A stretch of 64,000 nt of DNA, taken from Dasypus novemcinctus. Taxonomy: Eukaryota; Chordata; Mammalia; Cingulata; Dasypodidae. The notes under the pieces were generated by a model. It was not told the origin of the DNA, did no database searches, and was given only the letters and a program-made list of their open reading frames with translations. Shown here piece after piece: positions 47,830 through 60,140 of the stretch (the stretch's first letter is position 1; each line of letters starts with the position of its first letter). Both the position numbers and the translations under genes were made by a program. The stretch is taken from NCBI RefSeq assembly GCF_030445035.2, contig NC_080677.1, positions 1,922,001-1,986,000 on the forward strand. Direction: 5' to 3'.

Positions 47830-47874
<45 letters not shown>
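47829..47874 (+). repeat. (AT)n microsatellite
   Basis: Pure AT units at 47839-47874, preceded by a short interrupted stretch. It translates as repeated YI residues, which is not a gene. Confidence 0.97.
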
Positions 47875-47877
<3 letters not shown>

Positions 47878-48176
47878 TTTTCCTACCATATGCAATTTCA
47901 GGGTTCTGAGTTCTACCTACATATTTTTGAGAACATTCTGATGTGGCTCATCTGTTGTCATCAGTTTAATTTCCAGGAATCCCTTCTGTCAATAACTGAT
48001 ACCAAGAAAGCATTTTTGTAACCTAGTCAAGCCATTAATATTTAGCAGAAAATATTTTAATTTCACACTTATAGGCCTGATTTCTTTTCACTGAGTAATT
48101 AAGACCAAACAAACAAAATCTATCACTGGCCATTGCCATTTGTAAAACTCTTCCTGTATTTGATGAGTTTTATTTA

Positions 48177-48815
48177 ACAGTCCATCCTCATTATTCATGG
48201 ATTCCTTATTTGTGAATCAGCCTGCTCCCTAAAATTTGTTTGTAATCCCAAACCATAAAAATACCTCAGCACTCTCACCATCATTCAAGGGAGGACATGC
48301 TGTAAGCACTGAGAAATTTGACAACTGTTTTCCCAACACTGGTAGAATACAGTGATTCTGCTTTCTTGTTCAGCTCTCAAGCTGTAAACAAGTGTTCTTT
48401 TGGCGGTTTATTTAGAGCCCCAGTTGTTTGCTTTTGGTGTGTGTGCATTTTGTTTATTATTTTTCTGTTTAAGATAGCCCCCAAATATGATTTTGAAGTG
48501 CTGTCTTGTATTCTTAAGTCAAGAAGCCTGGGATATGCCTTATGGAGATGTGTGACTTAGACAGCTTTGTTCATGAATGCTGTCAGCTGTGAATTCAATG
48601 GGAATTAATCAACAGTATATTGTAAATAAGATGTCTTTAAACAGCAACACACATAAAACATGGTTATACCTTGATCAGTTGATTAAAATGTGCGACTAGT
48701 GGTATGCAGGAACCTCACTCTGTGTTTCCCCTAGGAGCAATGGTTCAGTATTTGGTAATACAGTGTTGAGATGACTTTATAAAATACAACTACCGAGAAT
48801 AACAAAATTGACTAT
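48177..48815 (+). mobile_element. Tigger (pogo/Tc1-mariner) DNA transposon relic
   Basis: The 5' end reads acagtccatcctcattattc and the 3' end reads taccgagaataacaaaattg then actat, the imperfect terminal inverted repeats of Tigger elements. The inner part includes gctctcaagctgtaaacaag, the start of a transposase frame (IAPKYDFEVLSCILKS at about 48473-48520), then a piece around 48560-48620 that encodes a diverged helix-turn-helix segment with stops (CEFNGN*STVY). The order 5' end, N-terminal transposase start, 3' end with ctaggagcaatggttcagta is that of a shortened, non-autonomous Tigger. Tigger transposases carry a CENP-B-like DNA-binding domain and a DDE catalytic domain; the catalytic part is missing here. 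TA dinucleotides flank both ends. Confidence 0.87.
48470..48625 (+). pseudogene. Tigger transposase N-terminal relic
   Basis: A reading frame beginning at the usual MAPK-type start, here IAPKYDFEVLSC, with the initiator Met changed to Ile. It runs to a stop at about 48558 (residues ending LWRCVT). The downstream continuation of the helix-turn-helix (NAVSCEFNGN) contains a further stop. It cannot encode an active transposase because the catalytic domain is absent. Confidence 0.8.
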
Positions 48816-48844
48816 ATATTGTCTCTCTTATTTGAAGTAACTCA

Positions 48845-48965
48845 ATAAGGTAAGAATTGCTGTGTGTATTTTACAGATGAGGGATTGAAGATGCGAAAGA
48901 TGAAATGAATTACTGCAGGTCCCACAGCCTGTAAGTGGGTAGGGTTGTGTGTATCCCCTTGTGGT
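48845..48965 (-). mobile_element. MIR relic
   Basis: The order aactcaataaggtaagaatt, gtattttacagatgagggat, gatgaaatgaattactgcag and gtcccacagcctgtaagtgg is a MIR element in reverse. Confidence 0.68.
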
Positions 48966-51900
48966 TATCTGGCCTCTGTGCCTGAGCTCCTTCCTTCACA
49001 GCACACTACAGCTCATGGAACAAGGTCAGTCCTTTCACTATGGCAGCAAATGACAGTGCCACTCTTCTCTTCCCCAGCAGTGTTAAACAGAAAAAAGTGA
49101 CTCAAAGAAACATCAAAAGCAATCTAGAATCTGAAAGAACCTGTGTGGGTATGGGGGGAATGTATGCTTGAAGTAGCAAATTGGCAATGTTTTATCTGAA
49201 TATCTTTGGGCCAGATATGTTGAAAAATTCAGAGTGCTCCAAATTTTAGAAATGCACTACCTACCTCTTTGGGAATTGATTGGCAGGGGAAATTCTCACT
49301 GATGACATCACTATTTCTGCAGGAGAATGCAGGAACCACTGTGCTAAGTGAGATAAATAAGCCTTATCCATAGATACATTTCTTTTTAGGACAGGTTTAC
49401 TATGAAATAACATATTTACAAACCTCACATTGTCAACTATTTTTTTTAATTTAAAATTGTGAATAAGAGCAGGAGCAGGAGTTGAACAGAGTAGGACTTC
49501 AGAAGGAAAAGCTGAGAGCAGGGCATTTGTTGTCTGAGAAGTGGAAGCACACCCATATTTTGATCCACATTGTCTGCATGTCCATGCTGCCCTTGGGATT
49601 AGGGCTTCACTAAATTATCCAATTTTGCCCAGATCTAAAGATTTCTATGCCTAGATAATTATGAACAATAATTCTTGGATACTTAATTTATGATTTATGA
49701 ATTAACATTTACTACAAAATGAATGGTTTAAAATTAAAATTTATTATGGACATGAGTAATTCATATAGATATTGTGATGCCATTCTGTTGAAATTGAGCA
49801 CCATAACAACAACTACTCCTCAGCAGAGCTCGTTATCTATCACCTGTGTAGACCTCACTTGTATCATCCATAGGTATCCCATTGTTATCTTGTCATTTTT
49901 GCAAATGAATTAGATCCATATTGCAGAATCTGATCTTTCTCTCACTAAAAGCACAATTTCTCTTCTTTTCCTTTTTGACCTTGTATTTGAAATACTTCTT
50001 TCTCCAGCTTAAATTATGATAGTCTGATCTTACAAGATTTTCTATGTTCTTAATCACTGAGAACAACCATTTTCATGCTATTATCTCTACATTCTAGGGA
50101 GTTTTTGACCAATTAAATCAACAGGAAAATTTGGTGAAAATATACACCATTCTGAGGATAATTTAGTTAATGTATACTCTAGTCAAATGCATTAATATTG
50201 CTGTAATAATATATATACTACCACAAGGCAAGATTCCGATTTTTTTCACATAAAATCCTTTGAAAGCTTGTGAACAAAAAATATTATTTCAGTACCATAA
50301 GGATGTTGCATGCTGCATCATAATGTAATTAACACAGAGTAAAATAAAATTTAAAAAGAGCTTCTCAGACTCTTTTTTACAGGCTTTTCAATGGACTCAC
50401 TTGCCATTTTAAACAACCATCTTGACTTTTTTTCCTTTAAATTGCCTTTGCAAAGAGCAAATCTTCACCATCCCTGCATCTATGAAATGCACAATTCTGT
50501 ATATTTCCAAAATATTTTACACAGATCATGCAGTTAAGAGTTAATTCAGTAGGATTTCCTTGGAGTGCTCTAACCCTGCAGATTCCAAAGAAAGGACTGG
50601 GCTTTCTCCTGCTTTTTGTAGACAACTTCCAACCTGTTGGAATGTCTAGTCTGAAAAGAGTTTCTTTGTATACCTGTGACCTTGGACCAAGACAGATAAA
50701 TTATACTGACAATGTGATTTATAGAGAATGCTTGTTTGTGTTCCCCTGGGGACCTACCTGGACCATCTTGTATCACTTTGACCTTTGTGGGCACCAGAGA
50801 CTGAATAGCTCAGGCTAGTAGTCATGCCCACATGCCTGGCTCCAAGGCTGTGGTGAGCCCCCCTGGTTGGCAATCCTTCATGCATGCTGTCACCCATCAG
50901 TGCTGCAGAGATGAAATCTCATTTGTACAACACAGTGGGAGAGGACAACTGGAAGTTCCTACCTGGTTTCTCCTTGACTCTGCTCCATGAACCATAATTG
51001 TCTTTGTTAATTTTAACCAGTATTCTTCCACTGTAATAAGCTGCAACTGTGAGGATTACAGATTTTCTGAGTCCCATGGGTCCTTCCAGTCCATCATAAA
51101 CCTGAGAATGGTTTTGAGAAATCTTATCACATGGAAACAAGATATGCTAATTTCATTTCCTCACAGAACTTATTAAATAATGCTAATATAATTTTCACAT
51201 GGTTATACATCTCATTAATGTGGAGTGATATGTATTTAACAATCCTATAAAACAGCAATGGAGATCTCACACCATAAGGAGCAAAAGACAGAGGAAGAAA
51301 TGCACAAAGACAGACATGCACCAAAAACCTATACTTTTAGTCATTAGCTAAACTAAAACTGTCGTTCAATGCAAAAATTACCAAGTTCTGAAACCCAAAG
51401 TCCACCAAGTATCTTCTTTTCCCTTTTGCGTTAACTTTACTCTGACCTAAAAAAAATCATGTTTTGATGGGATGGACAAAAAACACACAAACAAACAAAA
51501 ATCAAGGTGTGGGGAGGATTTGAGGAATTATGAAACAACAAGCTCATAAATCCCTTGCCTGCTTTTGTTGAGTTTTTGCAGTGAGTCTGAAAGTGAATTA
51601 AAAAATCAGCAGATACATCCGAATGTTCATAGATTTATCTGAAGTTCAGTAGAGTGCCATTGCCCATTGTATTAAAATTAAGGTGTCAATGCTCTTTACG
51701 TCCTGTGATGCTTAACCACACGCACCAAATGTTTTCTTGTGATGGGGTAAAGACAAGCACATTGACAGTACAGACTACAGCAAATGTAACAATTCTAAGC
51801 TGTCTGGCTCAACATGTAGATTTAAGCTGATAGCTGGTCTCACTTGAAGTCCCAGACGCCTAACTTAGCCAACTGCAATTCCAATGAATGATGAGGACTG

Positions 51901-54900
51901 AATAGGCCCTAATGTAACACAGTTATTCTATAACTAGGTATCACTTCAATAACAGACTCTAAATACATATGAATTCTCCAAATCTCATCTTTTTGACTGT
52001 TCAGTTTAAGAGGTCGATTTCCTTTCATATTTCTCCTTCATGATCATTTACTAACAAACATACCCACAGCTTGGTATGTTAACAGAAGAGATGACTAATG
52101 AAATCTAAATAGTCAAAAAAGGAAAATTCCCATGAACTGGATAAACACAAGAATTACAAATGTGATGAATAGGAATAAGATGTTACAGAAATTGATATTG
52201 CCAAGCGTATCATTTCAGCCACATTTCAATACTCATAACAATTACTAAGAATCAGCAACACCGCACAGCTAATCAACTGCATCTGTTCATCTTCACAGCT
52301 GTTATCCTTGAAAAAATGTCACTCTCATCCCTGGTCTGCTCCAAACACACTGTGATTGTAATGAACACCTATTCTGATGAGGAAAACATCTTAACGTCTT
52401 GGAGAAAATTCAAATAGAGGTTCATTTGAAAGATGGCGATCTCTAGCTACCAAGGAAACTCACTTGGGAGGCAATAAACTTGTTTAACTTTGAGCTATAC
52501 AGTTTCACACTATATCAGAAATAACTCAGTAATCATTTTTACATACTCCTCTAAAATGGTTAGAAAATAAAATGAAATTATAGATATCATTATATATGCA
52601 CTTAACAGACTAATTCACTTAGGTATTCATTCCCTTTGAGTGATTCTATATCTATCTGTCTATACATTTCTTTATTTATCCGTCCTTCTAGGTAATATAT
52701 CTATATCTATCATCTTAAAATAGTCTGTGGTCTGGCTTAAATTAGATGCTTATAAAAGTAGCATCTCTATTTGCTATTAGCATTAAGTTCCAGACTTATT
52801 TATAGTTGAGTAGTCTCCAAATTAGATAAACTCTTAGTTCTCCGTCTCTTTTTTAAATAAGGAAAAAAATTCACATAAAAAAGAAATAAGAAATTATAGG
52901 CAACAGGCACCTTGTCATAATTACACACAGCAAGTTCCCAGAATCAGACTCTTTTGAGACTGTGATTTCCCGCACTCCTCTAGGTTGGTTTGCCACTTCA
53001 TGTGCAGCTATGACAAAACTAGTTGAGGCTGGACACAGTGAAACAGAGAGAAGACTTCTTGTACTCCAAGTTCTCCTTCTGGTACACCTCACTGATGAGT
53101 ACTGGAAGATCTATCCATTATTTCCAGACCCTTTGTTGTATACAGTATGGATTCCTGGATCTGTCTAGGATTTGGTCTTCCTTCACATTTAAAATTCCTG
53201 GCTTCTCCGCATGGGTCCCAAATACTGCTGTCCTCTTTGCCAGAAGCCTCCTTATCAATACAATACTTTCCTTGTCTAAATCAAATATGAATATTAACCA
53301 TTCTCAGGAATATACATATACCTATTTCTTTGCCCAAAGACAACAGGCAAATGTTTCCAGCAACTAAATTCTTTTTTAGTCTTAATTTTCCTGCATAGCC
53401 AAGAGGACACAGAGGAAGATGGCAAAAAGACAGTGAACACATAAAAAAGGATTTTTTTTTTTAGGTTTCCATAATGAACATTTCTCATTCTCCATAGATG
53501 AACTATACTGATAACTCTATGAAATAGGTAAAGACCATCACATACTGCATTCCCTAGCAGTTTTCCCTTTTTTAACATCAAAATTATTCTGCTACTGTCC
53601 CCTCTCAAAAATGTTCCCAATGCTTTCTGAGTTCTCATTCTGTCTGAGCCACTGGCTTTGACCCTCTCCTAATGATAGCAAATGTTAATCTTTCTAGCAG
53701 AAGCTCCTCTGTCTCCACATTCTGACTTCTTTACTGATCATAAATTACCATTTTCAGATAACTCTTCAAATCAATGTCTTCACTTATAATTTTCATTCAA
53801 AGCCCTTTATCAGGGACCTTTTAAAGAATGTCAATCTACGCTTTTCCTGAAATACAAATTTTTAGAAAATACGATTTATTGCTTCATAATTTAAGACAAC
53901 AAGAACACACTAGATGAAAAATAACCTATCATGAGATAATGTTGTAATGGCAGGAATTTCAAATGACTAGTATCGAACGTTATCAAGAGGAGAAAAAGAG
54001 ATCTAGCAGCTGTGGTTTCCCCGGCTCTCTCCATTTATTCCCTCCTCATGGACATGAGAAGGAAATGAGTATTGGACTGCTTGTGGGCTTCAACCCATCT
54101 GTCACATTTTGATTCACTGAATTCTAAAATTTCTACTGCTTTTTTATTACCAGACTCACAAGTGTCTAGAAATCAGCAGTTGAGTAAGAATGTATAGGCA
54201 ATGCAACTCTCAATTCTCCTTTAAAGTGAGGGGAAACTTTTCAAGTAAATTTGAGTCTATTGCCTTATTCTCTGACATAAATGAACATGGTTTAGACAAA
54301 ATTCTGAATAAGATGCTCCACTGTTTTTTCCTTTTTCCTTCCCATTATATCCAAGATGCTTTGCTCAATTATAAATCCCATTTTTACTTTAATCCCTCTT
54401 TTAATCTCTGCACTTTTTCTTAACTAAATATTGGAGTAGAACTGTCAGCAATTCTTCAGATGATCCTAGAAAAGGAATGGCTTGACTATCACAGTGTGTT
54501 GCCGACCTTGACCTTTTCACCCTCGTGCTAAATCCTGTCCTTCTTTAAACTTCATGCCAACTGGTCATTCTAGCAATAAGCTTTCTCCTTAGACTTATTA
54601 TTCTCCAAGTAATTTGGACAATCCTAAACTGCCCATATTTCCTTTATATGAGGTCATATGTTCAATATTTGTGGGTACCTGCAATTTACATAATTGCAGA
54701 AAGATCTATTGACAATGCTGTGCTATACGGCATCCTTAGTTGAGTGTAGATGGAAAAAAGTAGATGCCTGACCCAATGATTGGTCCATCAGTGATAAATG
54801 TATTTGATTTTCTGAAAGAAGGGTCACAGAAATTTGAAGAGTTGTAGAGTGATGAACTCCTCAGATCTACCCTGGCATCTCTTACCTTGAAGCCTGGTTT

Positions 54901-55017
54901 TAACTTGTCTGATGCCTTCCCTCATGTCCTTCTGATAACAGTGGTGTACATGTCTATTAAATCCAGTTTCACCATTCTTCAGAAGCGTCGTTTCCAGATC
55001 TGTTCCACAGGGATCCG
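48966..55017. other. long low-repeat, unassigned stretch
   Basis: No gene or recognisable young repeat is seen. Frames of 60-114 codons show no known domain, including the two 114-codon frames at 53023-53367 (forward) and 53294-53638 (reverse). A GATA-like tract lies at 52645-52715. The 51500-51920 part looks unique and balanced in composition. Confidence 0.45.
52645..52715 (+). repeat. degenerate (CTAT)n-type repeat
   Basis: Repeated tctatct and tatctat units, interrupted in the middle by unrelated bases. Confidence 0.75.
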
Positions 55018-55500
55018 GTAACAATTAGCTATTGCTGTATAACAGACCACCCAAAACTTTGTAGCTTGAAACAACCATTGCTGACTTCACAATTCTTGAG
55101 CCCAGTGCTGGTCTCACACAGGCTTCTTCAGGCATCTGCATTCAATGGAGTGTCCTAGAGATGACTTTCTCACATTCCTGGGGCGGTCGGCTGAAACAGC
55201 TGGGCCAACTCGGTCTTGATCACATAGTTCTCATTCTCTATAATGCTGGCGTGGGGCTGGCCTCCTGGTGTAAGCAGGGATGCCAAGAGAGAAAGCACGC
55301 AAGACTTCTTGAAGCCTAGGTTTGGAACCTGTCCATATTTGTATTCTGTCGAGCCAGTGAGAAGGCCATCTCAGATATAAAGAGAGGATAAGCACATTTC
55401 ACCTTTGGAGAAGGGTGAAATGTTGCATTGCAAGGAATCAAGAGATCTTGATGGGTTGTAACCCTCTTTGCAATCCATGACACACTCCCTTTTCTGCCAT
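55018..55500 (+). repeat. ancient interspersed repeat, family not assigned
   Basis: Starts caattagctattgctgtata, then acagaccacccaaaactttg, and later a cagctgggccaactcggtct block and ggatgccaagagagaaagca. This is a very common old mammalian repeat; its distal part resembles 8614-9005. Confidence 0.65.
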
Positions 55501-57117
55501 CTCGACTCCATTGCCCTTTCACTCTAATGTCATATCTTTTCTCTGTGATAAGATTGTGACACAGCTGAGCAAAAATCACAACACCTTATTGATTAGTCCC
55601 ATGATAAATGCACCATTACCATTTTCAAGTGTTTTTAATATGACTAGGAAAATTTTCCAATTTTCCTTATCAGGACTCTCTCCTACCTCCCGTATTGTCA
55701 ATTTCAAAATCTATCCATTCTCCTTGAGCAACATACACAATCTCCTAAATTCATGAGGGAATGAGCTCAAAACTCTTCATTTTACATCTTATGCTATGAG
55801 TGCAGGTTTCATTTTTCTTTATTAAAACACAATATATGGAAGACCCATAAAGAGAAAGATAAGGCAAACTTTGTAAGAAACAGAGCACAGTCTTAAAACT
55901 GACATTGTTTTTGTTGTCATTCTCCTGAAACTCATGACATTAATCCATCATTTAAAGAAAGAGTAGAGTTAACACATCCAGTGTAAAAAAGTGTGGGAAC
56001 ATCTGGAGCCAAAAGGTCTTGATTTTCACTTACTTTGCCTAATTATTAGTTATGAACTATGATTTTTTTTATTGACCTCTGTTAATAAATAAACATTTAT
56101 TTGTTTGAACTAAGTGCTTGTTATGGTAACTTATAGCAAGAAATATATTCAACCAGATAATTTGATCTGGATAAATAATAAAACTGTACGTTTAACATTC
56201 TATAATGTTCTATAGAGTTAAAACAAAACAGACCATCTGATGTTTAATGGGTAAATATAAAACAAAACACTCAGAGTTATTTTACTCATGTATTTTAAAG
56301 TTTTCATTTCTTTTTTTACTATAAGCACATTTAAAGAAGGCAAAATTGCTCTATAATAGATATTCATCTGTTACTTCTTTCATAATTTGCTACAGTAACA
56401 TATTTCCATAGTTATAGTATAATCATTTTCCTGTAAACAATGATAAAATCACCATTTAGGATTGCAGTAATTTGAATAAATGAGAACTATACAGATATAG
56501 TGAATGTTTCCAAATTTGTGCAATATAATGATTCAGCTGTAACTACTTCTTAGCTTTCAGGATCACCAACTTAAAGTTGATTTTCAATTTTCCTTATAAA
56601 AAATTGCTCAGCTATATCACAAAGAATTTTGTCCAAAGCCAAGTAGTAAAAGTCCCAAGTGAGCCCAAACTGAGAGCTTTCAAGATTCCTCACGATGGGA
56701 GCTGTGTAATAGCTCGCCAATGTTCGTAAGTGCATTTTCAACTCTCTGGCATTCCATCAGAGAGCATCTATGATCTGGCTAAACTTTAAGCCCATTATTC
56801 AAAGCAAGTCCCAATAAAGTCAACAGCAGGGAAAGTCTTACAGATGCCTTACTCCATCCATCCAGTTGACTTACTGTTATTGTCAGAATAAAGACTATGT
56901 CTTAGATTCTTTTGTTTAACAATTAAACACCTGAAAAGAAAATGGGCTACAATTATAGTCACATTAATTTATGTCAAAAGTTTGGGGCAAGGAGGCTTCT
57001 CTAATCCATATCCCCTCTTCTTGGCTCTACCTGAGATGAGAAGCTCTTCCAACAATCACTGCTTGATTTGATGTGGAGATGTTCCTGAAAAAAAAAAAAT
57101 TATTGGTCTGAATATCA
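55501..57117. other. unassigned sequence, partly unique-looking
   Basis: No gene is recognised. The piece at 56520-56860 has a balanced, non-repeat composition and may be conserved. Confidence 0.42.
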
Positions 57118-57618
57118 TGAAAGCGCCATAAGCTGCCTGTATTTGTGCAAACAAGTACATGGTGAAAGGTTGTGGCAAAGATGGATTTCACTCCCAAGTG
57201 TGGAGGCACTGCTTCCACACCATCCACATCAGCAAGATGTCGTCCAGGGCGGGGCTGACAGGCTCAGGACAGGTGTGTCAGGTGCTTGGGAGGCCCTGGG
57301 GGACGGCGTCCAGGACCCACGTTGGCCCAGTCATCACGTCCACCCGCACCAGGCCAGGAGCTTACGTTCAAGGCACTGCACAGGGCCAAGTCCAAGTTCC
57401 CTGGATGCCATAAAAGCCACACCTCCAAGAACTGGGCTTTTACCAAGTGCAAAGACATGGTGGCTGAGAAGCACCTTGTCTGGATCTGTGTGGGGTCGGA
57501 TGCATCCCCGATCGCGGCCCCAGGACTGGTGATGGGCTCTGCACTTCTGAAGGTTTTGCAAGCACTGCCCTTCGCAGACTTGTGCCCACCAACAAACTAC
57601 TTCCCGGCCATCCAAAGA
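57118..57618 (+). pseudogene. RPL10P: RPL10 processed pseudogene, 5'-truncated and frameshifted
   Basis: Translation from 57132 in the first frame gives [20 protein letters not shown]. This matches RPL10 (ribosomal protein L10/uL16, 214 residues, part of the large 60S subunit near the peptidyl-transferase region) from about residue 67. A 1-base deletion near 57250 moves the match to another frame ([12 protein letters not shown]). A 2-base deletion near 57290 restores the first frame (RTHVGPVI). After a deletion near 57360 the match resumes as [21 protein letters not shown] deletion of about 15 bases removes most of NADEFE before KDMVAEK, and the end corresponds to residues up to the stop at about 57550. 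It has no introns, lacks the first third of the coding region and has several frame changes, so it is a dead retrocopy. The sequence after the stop still resembles the RPL10 3' UTR, with the poly(A) signal changed to aacaaa at about 57591. The clear tail is lost. Confidence 0.9.
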
Positions 57619-57734
57619 AAAGTGTAAATGAGCAATGTACACTTAGCTGGGGAGACGGTGCCCACCAACAAACTACTTCCTGGCCATCCAAAGAAAAGTG
57701 TAAATGAGCAATGTACACTTAGCTGGGGAGACGG
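57583..57734 (+). repeat. 76-bp tandem duplication
   Basis: Copy 1 is 57583-57658 and copy 2 is 57659-57734. They differ at a single position (C at 57605 versus T at 57681). The unit begins tgcccaccaacaaactactt and ends gctggggagacgg. Its first part is the degenerate RPL10 3' UTR, so the duplication happened after the retrocopy inserted. Confidence 0.97.
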
Positions 57735-59839
57735 TGTGAAACTCTCTCCCGTGAGCTCGAGGTGGACTTGGTCATCCATTTTTATATGGTACTCCTGATG
57801 CAAGTAAGAGTTTAGTTACTAACAGTCTTTAAGAAATATACCTTACTTCAATAACCAGAGTGACTTCTAAACTGAGAAGGCAATAGAACAGCATTTCTTG
57901 ATTTCCCCCTTTAAACTTTCTGTTATATACCCCAGTAAAGGCAGAAAAAGAGGCAGGCACATTGCTGCAGTGTTCTGTTTCTAAAAGTAAATCCGATGGG
58001 CTACATGCCACTGTGTTGTAGTGATGTTATGCTTCAAATCCCCTTTACCACAAAGGCAGAGCTACAACAGAAAGCATGTGAAAAGGAAAAAAAAACACCC
58101 ACTCACCCAGGGTCGACCTCACATTTAACCAACACACATAACAAGCAGGACTCCTGGATTGAAGTCAGAAAGCGATTCAACAGCCCTTTCCACCCTACCC
58201 TCTGGTCTATGCTACCAACCCCCTTTGAGGCCTGCTTCTTTCCACCTCCTTGAATGAAAATTGGGGCATTTTCTCATGTTCGTCTGGTTATTCTCAGATA
58301 ATAAAAAGTGTTCCAAAATTACCTAGTTGTAGAATGGTCTTATTTCAGTGCTTAATACATAGCATCCGATGTCACAATCTAGACCTCAACTTCCATTTAA
58401 ATGTCTCCCTGTCCCCAATTTGTTCCACCGCTGGAAGGAAGACAAGGAGTGACTGACTCTTTCCCTCTCTCCGGGCCTCCTGCTTGCCTCCCTCCTCCAT
58501 TCTTTCTAAACAACGCCATTTCACACTTGTCCAAAGTAGGAGTGGGGGTAGGGCAGGGAGAGAAGTGGGGCAAGTGGGTGGATTACATGATGACTGATAA
58601 CCCCGTGAGGTCTAGAGATTCCTGGGTTTGGCTGGTACTGAAGTGTTTTTCACATCCTGGGGCACATTTCCGGGTTCTTTAGAGAACGTCCCATCCTCCA
58701 CATTGAATCAACAACATTCACGTCTTGTCTGCTGTTCTCTTACGTCTCATTCCCCAGCCTCCAGGCATCTCGTGGTGCACCTGCTGCATCTTTCTGCTGG
58801 GGGTTCTAAGCCCTCCTTGTGGGCCGTCTCAACAGAACCCAAAAGCAGCCTCCGTCAGCTTTGTTTCCCCTGGATGACTCATTTCTGGACCATGGGAAAC
58901 ATGTAGGCATCCTTTGATCTACCCAGTTCCAGAGTACAAGCCCATCCCAATTCAGCTGCATCTTCTTCCTCCACCTTCAGGGCAGCCAGCTAGACACAAC
59001 CCCAGAGCATTTGCTTCCCTCAGAAGTGTGTTAGGCAGCGAGCTGCTGGGTGTGCCTGGCCCTGAGACCACATGTATGCTCTCCGGGTGGTCCTTTGAAT
59101 GTTTCTAAATGTAAGATAAAAGGCAAACACACACTCTCTCCCCATATGCACAAACTCACTCCAACCTGCAGGGAGGTTATGAGTCACTGCATACTGCTAG
59201 TTCACTCTTAATCTATTTTCCTAACCTGTATTATTTGCCGAACCTCTCCAAACTATTTTGTTGGCTGGAGATTAGTTACAAGTTAAAGTTCTAGTTTCCA
59301 GGCACTTTCTCTTCTGACAGGAATAATACCGGGTGAGGTCTCTTTAGAATATATCAGCGAAGTCTCAGATAACACCCGGACAAAAATAGCTATGGTTCTA
59401 TTTTAAGCACGTTCTTATAGAAAGGTGACATGATTGAGAAGAGACTGAAGCCTGAGGCTTTGTGAATATCAGGTCCAGAAGGACACGGTAACAGAGGACT
59501 GCAGATCGAGAAGGGGAGGGTGTATCAAGGAAAGGGTGCCCTGGGGTCCAGACCAGAACCAAACTTAGTGGTGGGGCCAGAGCAGGGCCATCTCTACCTC
59601 AAAGATGCTGAGACGGGTTTAGGGGAAGTTCTCTGCTCAAGGAGAAGGGAGCACTGGCTCAATCTCACTGCCAGCTGGAAATACAGGGTTTTAAAGACTA
59701 CTCCATTGCACCCTGGCAGTTCTGTGCCTGGAAAGCCAATGGTTGGTTTTCATCGCAGAATTCACTGCATGGAAATCAGCAAACACGGAGATAAGGGATA
59801 TTTACCCTGGTCACTGGCTGTTCAACATTTAGGAGCACA
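57735..59839. other. unassigned sequence, moderately GC-rich
   Basis: No gene is recognised. The open frames of 64-110 codons (for example, 59520-59852 forward) have no recognisable domain. Confidence 0.4.
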
Positions 59840-60140
59840 ACGATGGATGTAAACATATATGCAATGTATATGCAAAAAATAATGAAAACTGGAGGCGGTG
59901 ATTTAATATCTGACAAAATTGACTTTACAGCAAAAATTTTAATAGAGGAATATGGATACCACATAATGATGCTTGTAAAAACCCAAAAAGAATATAAAAG
60001 TGATGGACATGCATGAAATGCATTAGGCAAGATCATTAGAAATACAAACAGAAATGAACAAATCCACAAGGAAAAGGGTCATTTTAATAAATTTATCTTA
60101 GAAATAGATAAATCAACCAGGGAGATATTAATAGGAAGAT
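59840..60140 (+). mobile_element. old L1 ORF2 fragment, forward
   Basis: The text gatttaatatctgacaaaat, tgactttacagcaaaaattt, gaggaatatggataccacat and aaagaatataaaagtgatgg follows a stretch of L1 ORF2. It is diverged, with no open frame. Confidence 0.6.

Larger units (their letters stand above)
46280..48176. other. unassigned, low-repeat sequence
   Basis: Few recognisable repeats. A stretch at 46896-47200 looks like conserved non-coding sequence. AT-rich microsatellite-like tracts lie at 47540-47576 and 47829-47874. No gene is recognised. Confidence 0.45.
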
